A stretch of DNA of 64,000 bases. Origin: Caedibacter sp052030685 (GTDB taxonomy: Bacteria > Pseudomonadota > Gammaproteobacteria > Francisellales > Francisellaceae). Location of the stretch: the NCBI RefSeq assembly GCF_052030685.1, contig NZ_JBQAJM010000006.1:1-64000 (forward strand), written 5' to 3'. The position numbers were made by a program, and so were the translations under genes. Under the pieces are notes generated by a model. The model was not told the origin of the DNA, made no database searches, and saw only the letters and a program-made list of their open reading frames with translations. Each line of letters opens with the position of its first letter. Within the stretch, counting starts at the first letter, position 1. Of this stretch, positions 34,357 through 43,383 are shown in pieces.

Positions 34357-34409
34357 TACCTCTCCCCTTGCGGGATTGCTCGCATAGCTTGCTATGCGGG
34401 TGAGGGGTA
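34357..34409. repeat. Hairpin repeat family C, copy 1
   Basis: Reads ACCTCTCCCCTTGCGGGATT, then a CGCATAGC/GCTATGCG inverted pair, then GGGTGAGGGG. It is the reverse complement of the copies at 43328 and 45468. Confidence 0.7.
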
Positions 34410-34452
34410 ATTAGATTAAACTCAACTGATTCTTGATTCATTGGCTGACTTA

Positions 34453-34626
34453 ATGCCCATTAACGTTTTGCGTCCAATACCATGGATTAGATTTTTGCAC
34501 TGTTTGAGTGCAACGAGTTTGCAAAAATCCCATGGGATTGGCGTTAACAAAACGTGTAGGGCGAGCTTTTTGGTGACTTTTTTGCGGGAAAAAGTCACTG
34601 CCATCAGCCACGACAGTGGCGGGCAT
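34453..34626. repeat. Repeat family B, copy 2
   Basis: Direct copy of 21211-21384, with about ten differences by eye including one deleted A in the GCGGGAAAAA run. Overlapping short frames on both strands (60-73 codons) are repeat-borne. Confidence 0.75.
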
Positions 34627-34652
34627 CATCACTTATTACTCAGTGACAGTTG

Positions 34653-34745
34653 TCATCCATGACACAACTGGATTGCCACACATCCATGCTCGCAATGACA
34701 ACAGGCGGAAATTAGTCCTGAACCCGTTATTGTCCTGTGTCATTA
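34653..34745. repeat. Partial, rearranged family A-related repeat
   Basis: Contains the reverse complement of the A core (TTGCCACACATCCATGCTCG) and a GGCGGAAATTAGTCCTGAAC stretch whose inverted form is at the end of the copy at 37541-37735. No terminal repeats are found. Confidence 0.5.
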
Positions 34746-36578
34746 TCATTTTATCTCCACCGTTTTAGGCAGATTATTACATGATTTAGTATAGTCTTGG
34801 ATGAGATGACTCACATTCAACCCCACATTAAAACTATTCTCACTATCACTATTGCTATTAGCATCATTCTCCAACGTCTTTCTCTCTACTATTTTTTTTA
34901 CATTACTTTCTGTGAGAGCAGAATAATCTTTATCACCCTTATTTCCACTCTTTACACTGTCGGTACTAGACAAATTATTGGAGCGACCTGTACTTTTTAC
35001 ATCATCTAATAATTTATTATGATCTTTATTATTAACTTGCTGGTCATAAGAATAAACTGCTTCAGCAACCAATTTAAGATTACAAATAATCGGATCATTC
35101 TTATTTAAACCTAAAGAGACACCTCGATTTTGTAGCGCTTCAAGTTGATCCTGATACTTTAAAATTTTACCTAAAATGTCTGAAGAAGATTCTGTTGATT
35201 CTTTTGCTACTACCGCCCTTGTGTAATTGAATTGCAACATTAATATTTCCTTAGATGTTTTGGCACACTCTGTGTAGAAATCATCTAAAGCACTTTGCTT
35301 TTCGAGCTTAGCCTTATTATCTTCAAGAAGATTGTGTTCGCTTTTTAGATTGTTAAGACTTACGCAAATGTTATCTTTAGTTTTTTCATAATTTTGCAAG
35401 AGATCCCCATAAATTTTAGTTTTCTCTTCAAACTCGAATTTTTTGTCATCTAGCTGACTACTTTTAAGCGTTAATTCACCTATATTGCCTTTAATTCGAT
35501 CAATTTCTTTTTGTTTTTCATCTAAAGCGACTTGATCGTCTTTTAGCCTATTTAAACCATCAGTAAGTTGCTTCTGCTGCATTAAATTTTCATTTATTTT
35601 TCCTTGAAGATCAGATAAGTTTTTTTTGCTCAGATTATTTTCTTGCACTGTCAAAGGTTCAATCGTTAATTCTTGCTTTGGCAAAAGATTTGCTCTAGCT
35701 TCTAGTTGACCTTTAATTTGACCATACTCAAACTTCAATTGGTCGTTCCTAGCATGATCATCTTCGATTGTTACAGTCTTCTGAAAAATTTTGTTGTCTG
35801 TCATTTTTTCAACACGCTCTACAGCTACTTTTGTGGCAAACTTCCTCAAATCATCATCAAGATCTAATGACTCAAGCTGCAAACTCAGGTAACTTTTTAC
35901 ATCTTCAGCTAAATAACGATTAATTAGATTGCTTCTAACCTTCTTAGGCAAATAGCTATTACTCCGTGCTAGCTTTGTTTCTACTGCACTTGAAATTGAC
36001 TTCAATAAGTTTTTGAATTCTGACATTTCATCTATATTTTTATTACTGACAATTGCACGAAGTGCAGCTGCTTTTAAATCTTTGGCACATGAATCATCCC
36101 ACATATTCTCCAACTGTTGCCATGCCTGATTCCTAATCAACGACTGTTGTGCTTGCTCGTTATTTTTAGATACAAACTGATAATCCTGTTGCTTATACCA
36201 TTCACCATCTGGTGAAGATTCAGAATTATACCCTTGCATATCTGATAACGAGACCCTTAATTTAGCTAAATCTGAAATGAAAACACCATAGGCATAACTT
36301 TGAGTTTCTTTATCTAATGATTTAGAATGCGCTATAAAATCAATGATAATCATTCGCTCAAATAACTGCTCCCTCAAGGTCTGCTTTTCAAGTTCATTTA
36401 GAGTTCTTTTACCTTTTGCCGCTTCTAAAAGTTTATCGCTCACAGTAAAGTTTGTAGTTAATTGATCTTTATAAGCCTTATATTCACCACTTAATTCATA
36501 GTACTCTATAATTTCACTATTAGTTAATGAGTCATTTTCAAATTTTATTTTGAATTCATCTTGTGTAAGTTTTGACAT
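34746..36578 (-). CDS. Large coiled-coil cytosolic-type protein, candidate Dot/Icm substrate
   Basis: 610 residues, no signal peptide or membrane helix, AAGGA 9 nt before the ATG. The N-terminal 280 residues are helical and charged. Residues about 290-440 form a long heptad-rich coiled coil (L-K-D-D-Q-V-A-L-D-E-K-Q-K-E-I). The C-terminal 100 residues are Ser/Asn/Lys-rich and disordered, ending K-T-V-E-I-K. No family is recognised. Coiled coils and a polar flexible C-terminus are common in Dot/Icm effectors and the gene lies near a dot locus, but a convincing E-block signal is not visible, so effector status is a hypothesis. A structural or phage-derived protein is possible. A single gene, flanked on both sides by gene-free DNA. 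Confidence 0.7.
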   Translation of the reverse strand: MSKLTQDEFKIKFENDSLTNSEIIEYYELSGEYKAYKDQLTTNFTVSDKLLEAAKGKRTLNELEKQTLREQLFERMIIIDFIAHSKSLDKETQSYAYGVFISDLAKLRVSLSDMQGYNSESSPDGEWYKQQDYQFVSKNNEQAQQSLIRNQAWQQLENMWDDSCAKDLKAAALRAIVSNKNIDEMSEFKNLLKSISSAVETKLARSNSYLPKKVRSNLINRYLAEDVKSYLSLQLESLDLDDDLRKFATKVAVERVEKMTDNKIFQKTVTIEDDHARNDQLKFEYGQIKGQLEARANLLPKQELTIEPLTVQENNLSKKNLSDLQGKINENLMQQKQLTDGLNRLKDDQVALDEKQKEIDRIKGNIGELTLKSSQLDDKKFEFEEKTKIYGDLLQNYEKTKDNICVSLNNLKSEHNLLEDNKAKLEKQSALDDFYTECAKTSKEILMLQFNYTRAVVAKESTESSSDILGKILKYQDQLEALQNRGVSLGLNKNDPIICNLKLVAEAVYSYDQQVNNKDHNKLLDDVKSTGRSNNLSSTDSVKSGNKGDKDYSALTESNVKKIVERKTLENDANSNSDSENSFNVGLNVSHLIQDYTKSCNNLPKTVEIK

Positions 36579-36795
36579 AGTTGTTTCCTTTTTTGTATTT
36601 AAACTGAAAATTCACCATATTGGTCAGTAAATTATCAATAATTTTATCCCAAAACACAAAGCCTCAAATATGTCACTAAAAGCTTATAGATTAAAGGGTC
36701 AAGAGTAATTTAAAATGATCTTAGCATGTCAAAATCGATATCATTTTATGCATAAAAATACATTTTGATACGCAAAATTAGTCATCATTTTTAAC

Positions 36796-37389
36796 TCAAA
36801 CGGAAACCGTGTGATGCACACCCCATTTGATAGATCCTTCAAATACTGGATAGCCTGAGCTTAAGGAAATATTAGCAACAGTCGACAGAGTGTGTAATTT
36901 CCTACCAACAACCAATAGTCCACCATTGATGGTCAATTGACTATACAAGCTCGTGGGGCTGACAATACTCATCTTAACCCCCATGTCCTTAAACTCAAGG
37001 TAAAATGGCGAATACAACTGTAAAGTGCTTGTTGGATTAGGAACCTCTGTAATCCGCCAATGCCATCCATCTTCTCCTTGTGAATACTGGGTTGTCCATT
37101 GCCCTTTAATCTCATAGGTTAACACGATTGAGTTATCTTCTGCATTATGATAGATGTGTAATTGACAATTGTAACTATGCGTTGACGTTTGATCTTTTTG
37201 CTCAATAATCTCATAGGCGCACACTGAATCTTTTTTAGGGACAAAGAATGACATTTGATTAACCGTCAGCACATTGCCTTGGTCTTTGAGCTGTGTTTTT
37301 AATCGATAGTTTGCATAACTTACATCAACGAAGGAAAGTACTTTAATTAATCCGATCAACCCAATAACAACTATACAATAGTGTTTCAT
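36796..37389 (-). CDS. Hypothetical exported protein
   Basis: 197 residues with an N-terminal hydrophobic stretch that could be a signal peptide (I-V-V-I-G-L-I-G-L-I-K-V-L-S-F, cut near A26) followed by a beta-rich domain with two cysteines (C58, C75), which could form a disulfide. No catalytic motif and no family recognised. The ribosome-binding site is weak (AGGCAG 10 nt upstream). A monocistronic gene between two gene-free stretches. Confidence 0.6.
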   Translation of the reverse strand: MKHYCIVVIGLIGLIKVLSFVDVSYANYRLKTQLKDQGNVLTVNQMSFFVPKKDSVCAYEIIEQKDQTSTHSYNCQLHIYHNAEDNSIVLTYEIKGQWTTQYSQGEDGWHWRITEVPNPTSTLQLYSPFYLEFKDMGVKMSIVSPTSLYSQLTINGGLLVVGRKLHTLSTVANISLSSGYPVFEGSIKWGVHHTVSV

Positions 37390-37540
37390 GCTTTACACTG
37401 CCTGTTTTGCGATGTCATCCTTAAGTAGAAACCTTAGCACAAACATAAAATAAAGTAGTTACACAAGATGTATCAAAGATGCACCTTATCATTAACTTTT
37501 ATACTCGATTATCTAGTTTTTGAAACAGCATGCTTAAATC

Positions 37541-37735
37541 AATGGCACTACCTTTAGGAGGATCACTAACCATCCATGGCAGCTCCGCATTGGATCCTCA
37601 CGCCATCCTGGCTCAGGATGACAAGAAAAGAGGTGGCTCAGGATGACGCCTTTTGTCATTGCGAGCAGGATGCGTGGCAATCCATTTGTGTCATGGAAGA
37701 CAATAAACGATAACGGAGTCAGGATTAATTTCCGT
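37541..37735. mobile_element. Repeat family A, copy 4 (right end replaced)
   Basis: Begins with the perfect A end AATGGCACTACCTTTAGGAG and continues through the GGATCCTCACGCCATCCTGG core. A short GGCTCAGGATGAC duplication follows. The right terminal repeat is missing; instead it carries the GTCAGGATTAATTTCCG stretch shared (inverted) with 34653-34745. Confidence 0.6.
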
Positions 37736-37738
37736 CAC

Positions 37739-38398
37739 TCAGCTCAAGCAGACTTTCTTGCCATGCTCTAGATAGCAAATATCACCCGTTCGTAAATGAT
37801 TCGTTGTTTTTGGCGTATTAATACGTTGATAATAATGAGCACTTGTCGGCGATTGATAAATAACTTTGACATCATCTGGTAATGATTGCTCGGGTGACAC
37901 AACAATGTAACCAATATAATTATCATGCTTTTCTACAGCTTCAACTACGGCTTGTGCTGAGCCTAATACCAAGGGAGAACAAAACCCTAAGGGTGACGAA
38001 AATTGGGCTTGGGCACGTGTGCGTGTAATATAAGAAGTATCAACACCCAGTGCATTATAGAATATCGAGTTGATATTTCTATCGGTTTGTTCAATGGTTG
38101 TCACATTCGTGCTATTAAGATGATTGCTATAAGTGTACAACGCAAGCAGCGACTGTGGCGTTAATTGCTTTTCTGGAAAATCTTTATTTGCTATCACCAG
38201 CAATTGTGCAAAACAACTATTAAATAGCAAGGTTACTGTAAACATTACCATTAGTACAAAGCGACACCACTGCAAAACGAAGTATTTACCGTGCTTGAGC
38301 ATTGCTTGGCAGTTATCGCCCTTATTAAAATGAGTTGGTTTGATGCTTTTTCTCATTGACTGATTACTTACGCTTTCTTCATTTGTGCTAGCATACAT
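37739..38398 (-). CDS. PstS-like periplasmic substrate-binding-domain protein
   Basis: 219 residues from the first ATG. A membrane/signal segment sits late (about 45-65, V-L-M-V-M-F-T-V-T-L-L-F), so the true start is probably the Met at residue 33. The mature domain (L-L-V-I-A-N-K-D-F-P-E-K-Q-L-T-P-Q-S-L-L-A-L-Y, then I-N-S-I-F-Y-N-A-L-G, then N-Y-I-G-Y-I-V) follows the short PstS-like family: an export signal plus one lobe-rich phosphate-binding-like fold of about 130 residues. These are often orphan genes whose ligand is unproven. It lies 23 bp after the HTH gene on the same strand and may share its transcript. Confidence 0.65.
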   Translation of the reverse strand: MYASTNEESVSNQSMRKSIKPTHFNKGDNCQAMLKHGKYFVLQWCRFVLMVMFTVTLLFNSCFAQLLVIANKDFPEKQLTPQSLLALYTYSNHLNSTNVTTIEQTDRNINSIFYNALGVDTSYITRTRAQAQFSSPLGFCSPLVLGSAQAVVEAVEKHDNYIGYIVVSPEQSLPDDVKVIYQSPTSAHYYQRINTPKTTNHLRTGDICYLEHGKKVCLS

Positions 38399-38421
38399 GA
38401 ATTAATATAAATGCAGCTAAA

Positions 38422-38745
38422 TTAAAATATCGTTTTGACATACAACCCATGCGAAAACTGACGACGCCAAGGTCGAAACAAGACATTATCACAACTGAGT
38501 TTTTCACTACGAACCGCACTTAATATATCAACAGCGTAATGCTTTGAAGGTTCATAGTCACTATATAATTCGACATCAAAATAACGACACCACTTACGCA
38601 CGGTGGTTTCTTTGTAGCCCGTTAGCTCAGCAACATCACGATACGTCATATTGCGATAAGAAAAAATAGCCAGTACTTCATCTATCGGTTTTTTATATCT
38701 TTTTAAAATATAGTCCCTAAAACTATCCGCATATTGATTGGCCAT
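38422..38745 (-). CDS. Small helix-turn-helix DNA-binding protein
   Basis: 107 residues with GGAG 8 nt before the ATG. A helix-turn-helix is clear at about residues 33-56: M-T-Y-R-D-V-A-E-L-T-G-Y-K-E-T-T-V-R-K-W-C. The remainder is basic and ends R-R-Q-F-S-H-G-L-Y-V-K. It resembles short phage- or transposase-derived HTH proteins used as regulators; the target is unknown. First gene of a possible pair with the PstS-like gene. Confidence 0.65.
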   Translation of the reverse strand: MANQYADSFRDYILKRYKKPIDEVLAIFSYRNMTYRDVAELTGYKETTVRKWCRYFDVELYSDYEPSKHYAVDILSAVRSEKLSCDNVLFRPWRRQFSHGLYVKTIF

Positions 38746-39095
38746 ATTAATGCTCCTATTTTATCTAACAGTCCATGAATAACATAACCTGCATTTTCAA
38801 CGAAATATTAATTTTGACAACGGTTTGAGGTAGGTCATTTGATATAAATACTTGCCTTTTGTTGTCACTTTTATACCTTACACAGAATTAAAAGCACACG
38901 TTAACGACAGTAAAAGTGCTGGCTGTGATAATTTAATATTTCTTCCTGTAAGACCTAGAAAACACTGCATTTACTGACACTATATGCCAGCAAATATATC
39001 ATTTCATTATTTCCTTTGCTTAGATTGAAATCATTTTATTGATATCTTGGCGCCTGTCACTCAAAACAAAAAACAATTAAAGTAGAGGTTACTCA
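38746..39095. other. Divergent intergenic region upstream of the porin gene
   Basis: About 350 bp between the HTH gene (minus) and the porin gene (plus). AT-rich, no repeat family copy and no gene-sized frame. Promoters for both must be here, but I cannot assign one; TTGACA near 38814 is 23 bp from TATAAA, too far apart for a standard promoter. Confidence 0.5.
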
Positions 39096-40256
39096 ATGAA
39101 TTACAATAAATCAAAAATATCACTATTGATCGCTGCCAACCTGATCACCATCGCGCCTATTTACGCGCATACTTTTAATCTAGGACAGGTCGGTGTTGAT
39201 ATCAGTGGTTTTGCGTCAACCGGTATGACGACAAGCACTAGCTCCACACCTTATGCTATGCCAGGACATGGCACAATTGACAATCATCCTAATTTTGCAA
39301 CACCTTCATTATTAGGTTTACAATTATCCGCTGATTTAGGCAGTGGCTTTAGCGCGGTTGGTCAAGTGGTTGCCAATGGTGATAGTACCAATGGTCATAA
39401 TGCCTTTAACCTGACAACACCATGGCTTTATCTGGCTTATAAAGTCAATTCGAATTTGCGTGTTAGCGCTGGACGTATGCAACTACCCTCTTACATGTAC
39501 TCGCAACAAATCGATGTAGGTTACAGCTATCCTTATGCTTTTTTACCCAATGAAGTTTATCGCATTATTCCTTTTTATTCATTCAATGGCGTCAAGGCAG
39601 ATTATACGATTAATTTAAATCAAAATTGGCAGCTGACATTATCCCCTTTTTACGGTCAAAACGATTTTAAATACGATGCGATGATGCGCCTTGCACCAAC
39701 CTTACAAGATAAAATCACCTTAGCTGGCAAAGCCTATAATCTCATTGGTTCAAGTGTTGATTTAAATAATGGCAGTTTTAGTCTACATGGCGCTTATCTA
39801 TACAGTAAGGTTGATGTATCAGCCACAGTCAATGGTCAAACCAATAATAAAAATGGCATTAACGCCCAATTTTTAAGCTTAGGCTCTAGTTGGAATATTC
39901 ACAATCTAATGCTCAGCGCTGAAGTCGCTTATCGCAAAGCAGATCCAATGGCATCTTTACTTGGTGAATATATGACTATTGGTTATAACACCGACAATTG
40001 GTTACCGTATATTAGCATTGCTAATTTACACACAACCAATAGTGACACACTGAACAACCCCAAAAATTGGCCAACTGAAATTCCAGAAAATCAAACAACG
40101 TTATCCGTTGGCTTAAATCGTTATATTGCACAGAACATTGTCTTGAAAGGCGAATATAGTTACATTATGCCACACAATGGGCAATCAGGATTATTCTACG
40201 GTATTCCTAACGGCAACGTCAGCATGCTAACACTATCTGCTAGTGTTGTATTTTAA
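39096..40256 (+). CDS. Outer-membrane porin
   Basis: 386 residues with AGAGG 8 nt before the ATG, signal peptide (cut near A-H-T, residue 25) and a terminal Phe (S-A-S-V-V-F), the sorting signature of barrel proteins. The body alternates amphipathic strands ending in aromatic residues, e.g. L-R-V-S-A-G-R-M-Q-L-P, W-Q-L-T-L-S-P-F-Y-G-Q, I-V-L-K-G-E-Y-S-Y. The G-R-M-Q-L-P and P-F-Y-S-F-N-G-V-K stretches recall the phosphate/OprO-type or Legionella-type porin families. The substrate cannot be told from sequence. Monocistronic, converging on fur with 17 bp between stops. Confidence 0.85.
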   Translation: MNYNKSKISLLIAANLITIAPIYAHTFNLGQVGVDISGFASTGMTTSTSSTPYAMPGHGTIDNHPNFATPSLLGLQLSADLGSGFSAVGQVVANGDSTNGHNAFNLTTPWLYLAYKVNSNLRVSAGRMQLPSYMYSQQIDVGYSYPYAFLPNEVYRIIPFYSFNGVKADYTINLNQNWQLTLSPFYGQNDFKYDAMMRLAPTLQDKITLAGKAYNLIGSSVDLNNGSFSLHGAYLYSKVDVSATVNGQTNNKNGINAQFLSLGSSWNIHNLMLSAEVAYRKADPMASLLGEYMTIGYNTDNWLPYISIANLHTTNSDTLNNPKNWPTEIPENQTTLSVGLNRYIAQNIVLKGEYSYIMPHNGQSGLFYGIPNGNVSMLTLSASVVF

Positions 40257-40273
40257 CGTGCTTTCGCATAAAT

Positions 40274-40702
40274 TTATTTCTTTTTGTTATTTAAACAATC
40301 CTTACATTCGATATACAGTACTGAGCTATGCTCAACAAGTTTGCCTCCTAACTCCTCTACCGCTTTAACCTGTCTGGCTTCAATCACATGATCAACAAAT
40401 TCTTCTACCTTGTGGCATTTGACACAAATCATATGATCGTGATGGTCATCCGAATCAAGCTCATATACCGCTTGCTCACGCCCAAGGTTTAGGCGCTGCA
40501 ACAATCCAGCTGACTCAAACTGCGCCAACACGCGATAAACCGTTGCAATTCCAATATCTTCTTCTTTTTCTTTAACGATTCTATACACATCATCGGCAGA
40601 TAAATGGCGCTGCTCTGATTCTTCAAAAATGCGTAATATTTTTAATCTTTGTTGCGTAATCTTTAATCCCGCCTGTTTTAGATCTTCTTTTCCTAATGAC
40701 AT
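40274..40702 (-). CDS. fur: Ferric uptake regulator Fur
   Basis: 142 residues from the ATG at 40702, which gives the normal Fur length and the typical start (D-L-K-Q-A-G-L-K-I-T-Q-Q-R); a 160-codon frame upstream is probably not translated. Winged helix about 15-75 (G-I-A-T-V-Y-R-V-L). The metal sites are present: H-H-D-H, C-V-K-C and the second C-K-D-C pair for structural zinc. Fur represses iron-uptake genes when bound to Fe2+; no Fur box is apparent in the immediate upstream region. The ribosome-binding site is weak. Monocistronic. Confidence 0.9.
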   Translation of the reverse strand: MSLGKEDLKQAGLKITQQRLKILRIFEESEQRHLSADDVYRIVKEKEEDIGIATVYRVLAQFESAGLLQRLNLGREQAVYELDSDDHHDHMICVKCHKVEEFVDHVIEARQVKAVEELGGKLVEHSSVLYIECKDCLNNKKK

Positions 40703-40811
40703 TTGTATATAACAACTCATTAAATTCATCAATGCTCGACATTCTAACCTGATCATTTAGATAAATGAAGAAGTCACTAACCTAAAATTTTCGGCTAAGA
40801 CTAAAAATGTT

Positions 40812-40900
40812 CCCCCATAAGTGCTCACCGTACCCTGAGCGTAAGTCGAAGCCATTATATACCGCGCTCTTCGACTGTGCTCAAGAGACGGTTAACACTT
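40812..40900. repeat. Dispersed repeat family E, copy 3
   Basis: Contains CCCTGAGCGTAAGTCGAAGC and, inverted, CTCTTCGACTGTGCTCAAGA, making an imperfect stem-loop between fur and ubiD. Outer GTGCTCACCGT/ACGGTTAACACT pieces are also roughly inverted. Confidence 0.6.
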
Positions 40901-40993
40901 CGTACTTGTGAGAAATCAAACCGTCACACTTGCTTTTTTGCATCTTGAATCATTACCATAAGCATCATCTTGAGATAAATTGATAAGGCATTT

Positions 40994-42466
40994 ATGCTGA
41001 ACTACAAAGACTTGCGCGAATTTTTAGATCACTTAGAGGAAATGGGTGAGCTAAAACGCGTCAAACAAGAAGTATCACCTTTTCTGGAGATGACCGAGAT
41101 TTCATCCCGCGTACTTCATAATAAAGGACCTGCCCTTTTATTTGAAAACCCTAAAAATCATGATATGCCAGTATTAACCAACTTATTTGGCACTGAAAAA
41201 CGCATTGCATTGGCACTTGGTGCTGAGGATGTCAGCCAACTGCGCGAAATTGGTAAACTTCTCGCGTATTTAAAAGAACCCGAACCACCAAAAGGTCTTA
41301 AAGATGCTTGGGATAAAATGCCTATTTTAAAACAAGTCTTAAAGATGTCACCTAAAGTAATCAAAAGTGCGCCGTGTCGTGAGGTAATCATTAACAAAGA
41401 TGATATCGATTTCTATCAAATGCCCATACAAACCTGTTGGCCTGGAGATATTGCTCCTCTTGTGACATGGGGATTAACCATCACCAATAGTATTCGGAAA
41501 GAGCGCTTAAATCTAGGCATTTATCGCCAACAAGTCATTGGTAAGAATCGCCTTATTATGCGTTGGCTTCATCATCGTGGAGGTGCGCTTGATTACCAAG
41601 CTTGGTGCAAAGCAAATCCCGAGAAGCCTTTCCCAGTGTGCGTTGCATTGGGAGCAGATCCTGCGACTACTTTAGGAGCAGTAACCCCCATTCCCGATAC
41701 GCTCTCTGAATATGCTTTTGCCGGATTATTGCGAGGTAGCAAAACGGAACTCACCCCTTCGATCCTCCATGGTGAAGATATTATGGTACCGGCGCATGCT
41801 GAGATCATTTTAGAGGGCTTTATATATCCTAATGATATCGCCGAGGAAGGGCCCTTTGGCGATCACACCGGTTATTATAATGAAGTTGAAAAATTCCCTG
41901 TATTCACAGTTGAGAAAATCACCCATCGCAAAAATCCTATTTATCACAGCACCTACACTGGACGCCCGCCAGATGAACCGGCTATTTTGGGTGTTGCCTT
42001 TAATGAGATATTCGTGCCCATCATTCAAAAGCAATTTCCTGAAATCGTGGATTTTTATCTACCACCTGAGGGCTGTTCTTATCGCTTGGCAGTTGTCAGT
42101 ATCAAAAAACAATACCCAGGACACGCCAAGCGCGTAATGATGGGTGTTTGGTCATTCTTACGTCAATTCATGTATACCAAGTTTGTGATTATCGTTGATG
42201 AGGACATCAACACACGATCTTGGGAGGATGTGATCTGGGCAATTACCACACGCATGGACCCGACAAGAGACACAACACTAATTGATAATACACCGATTGA
42301 TTATTTGGATTTTGCCTCGCCTGTGGCAAGCTTAGGCTCAAAAATGGGGCTGGATGCTACCAATAAACTCCCCGGTGAGACAACGCGCGAATGGGGTGAG
42401 GTGATCACCATGCGTCAAGATATTGTTGATAAAGTTGATGCTATTTGGGCGGATTTAGGATTTTAG
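40994..42466 (+). CDS. ubiD: UbiD, prFMN-dependent 3-polyprenyl-4-hydroxybenzoate decarboxylase
   Basis: 490 residues, the usual UbiD length, with AAGG 7 nt before the ATG. Hallmarks: the E-G-P-F-G-D-H-T-G-Y-Y block with its acidic catalytic residues, the R-Q-Q-V-I-G-K-N-R-L-I-M-R-W-L prFMN/metal region, and C-terminal F-V-I-I-V-D-E-D-I-N. It decarboxylates polyprenyl-hydroxybenzoate in ubiquinone synthesis with the prenylated flavin made by UbiX, whose gene lies 1.4 kb downstream on the same strand. pcs and repeat DNA separate the two. Confidence 0.95.
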   Translation: MLNYKDLREFLDHLEEMGELKRVKQEVSPFLEMTEISSRVLHNKGPALLFENPKNHDMPVLTNLFGTEKRIALALGAEDVSQLREIGKLLAYLKEPEPPKGLKDAWDKMPILKQVLKMSPKVIKSAPCREVIINKDDIDFYQMPIQTCWPGDIAPLVTWGLTITNSIRKERLNLGIYRQQVIGKNRLIMRWLHHRGGALDYQAWCKANPEKPFPVCVALGADPATTLGAVTPIPDTLSEYAFAGLLRGSKTELTPSILHGEDIMVPAHAEIILEGFIYPNDIAEEGPFGDHTGYYNEVEKFPVFTVEKITHRKNPIYHSTYTGRPPDEPAILGVAFNEIFVPIIQKQFPEIVDFYLPPEGCSYRLAVVSIKKQYPGHAKRVMMGVWSFLRQFMYTKFVIIVDEDINTRSWEDVIWAITTRMDPTRDTTLIDNTPIDYLDFASPVASLGSKMGLDATNKLPGETTREWGEVITMRQDIVDKVDAIWADLGF

Positions 42467-42546
42467 TTCATTCACAATTTTTACAACTTTCTATCTGAAG
42501 TATTTTTTGCTAACCTATCCAGACTTTGAGTTTACTTTAAAAGTCT

Positions 42547-43302
42547 ATGCCTATTTTTTTTCAGCGTATTTACGCATGGTTTGTACACTTATTTACCGCC
42601 AGTGGTGCTGTTTTCTCAGTACTTGCTTTAACCAGCTCAGCACAAGCCTATGCCGCTAAGTTACTAGGAAACCATCTTGATTATATCCATTATTTAAAAC
42701 TTTCTTTCCTCTATGTCGTCATTGCGATTTTAATCGATGCTGCTGATGGCACGTTAGCACGTCGCGTTGACATTAAAAAGTTGGCACCTTTAGATGGTGG
42801 CTTATTAGATAATATTATCGATTTCACTAATTATGCCGTTATTCCTGCTGTATGGGTTTATATCACCGATGTGGTACCTGATGGCTTTAAAACACTCGCT
42901 CTTATTTTGATCATGCTCGCTTCATGCTATCAATTTTGTCAAATTGATGCCAAAACCAAAGATCATTTCTTTAAGGGCTTTCCAAGTTATTGGAATCTCG
43001 CGATTTATTATCTGATTTATTTCCAATTCTCAGGCACCACCAACTTTGTTATTATTATCGCGTTAACTATTTTGACCTTTGTGCCGATTAAATATATCTA
43101 CCCATCACGTATGAATTATCTAAGCAAGCGTAAATCCATTATTTCATTGATGTTTATTTACACCCTCATATGGGGGGCAGCAACGATTGCATCAGCACTT
43201 ATCTGGCCAGTTTCCAATACCCTTTTGACTTGGACGATTGTTAGTTATATTTTGGTGTATTTTCTATTTAGTCTTTATCGAACCTTAAAGCCGTTGCGCT
43301 AG
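42547..43302 (+). CDS. pcs: Phosphatidylcholine synthase (CDP-diacylglycerol-choline)
   Basis: 251 residues with about seven membrane helices. The CDP-alcohol phosphatidyltransferase motif is present in the Pcs form: D-A-A-D-G-T-L-A-R-R, then L-D-G-G-L-L-D-N-I-I-D-F. Pcs condenses free choline with CDP-diacylglycerol to give phosphatidylcholine, a lipid found in Legionella, Francisella relatives and other host-associated bacteria. The start has no strong ribosome-binding site (AAAAG 6 nt upstream). It lies between ubiD and ubiX on the same strand but is functionally unrelated to them. Confidence 0.9.
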   Translation: MPIFFQRIYAWFVHLFTASGAVFSVLALTSSAQAYAAKLLGNHLDYIHYLKLSFLYVVIAILIDAADGTLARRVDIKKLAPLDGGLLDNIIDFTNYAVIPAVWVYITDVVPDGFKTLALILIMLASCYQFCQIDAKTKDHFFKGFPSYWNLAIYYLIYFQFSGTTNFVIIIALTILTFVPIKYIYPSRMNYLSKRKSIISLMFIYTLIWGAATIASALIWPVSNTLLTWTIVSYILVYFLFSLYRTLKPLR

Positions 43303-43327
43303 TTGTAGATATAATATAGTTTCACTT

Positions 43328-43380
43328 CCCCTCACCCGCATAGCAAGCTATGCGACCTCTCCCGCAAGGGGAGAGGTAAA
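43328..43380. repeat. Hairpin repeat family C, copy 2
   Basis: CCCCTCACCCGCATAGC, then GCTATGCG, then CTCTCCCGCAAGGGGAGAG, which folds as a 7-bp stem with a short loop. Lies 26 bp after the pcs stop and could end transcription or protect RNA. Confidence 0.7.
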
Positions 43381-43383
43381 TAA

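Noticed and set aside
38810..38850. TTGACA...TATAAA as a porin promoter
   Set aside because: Spacing of 23 bp is outside the normal 16-18 bp range.
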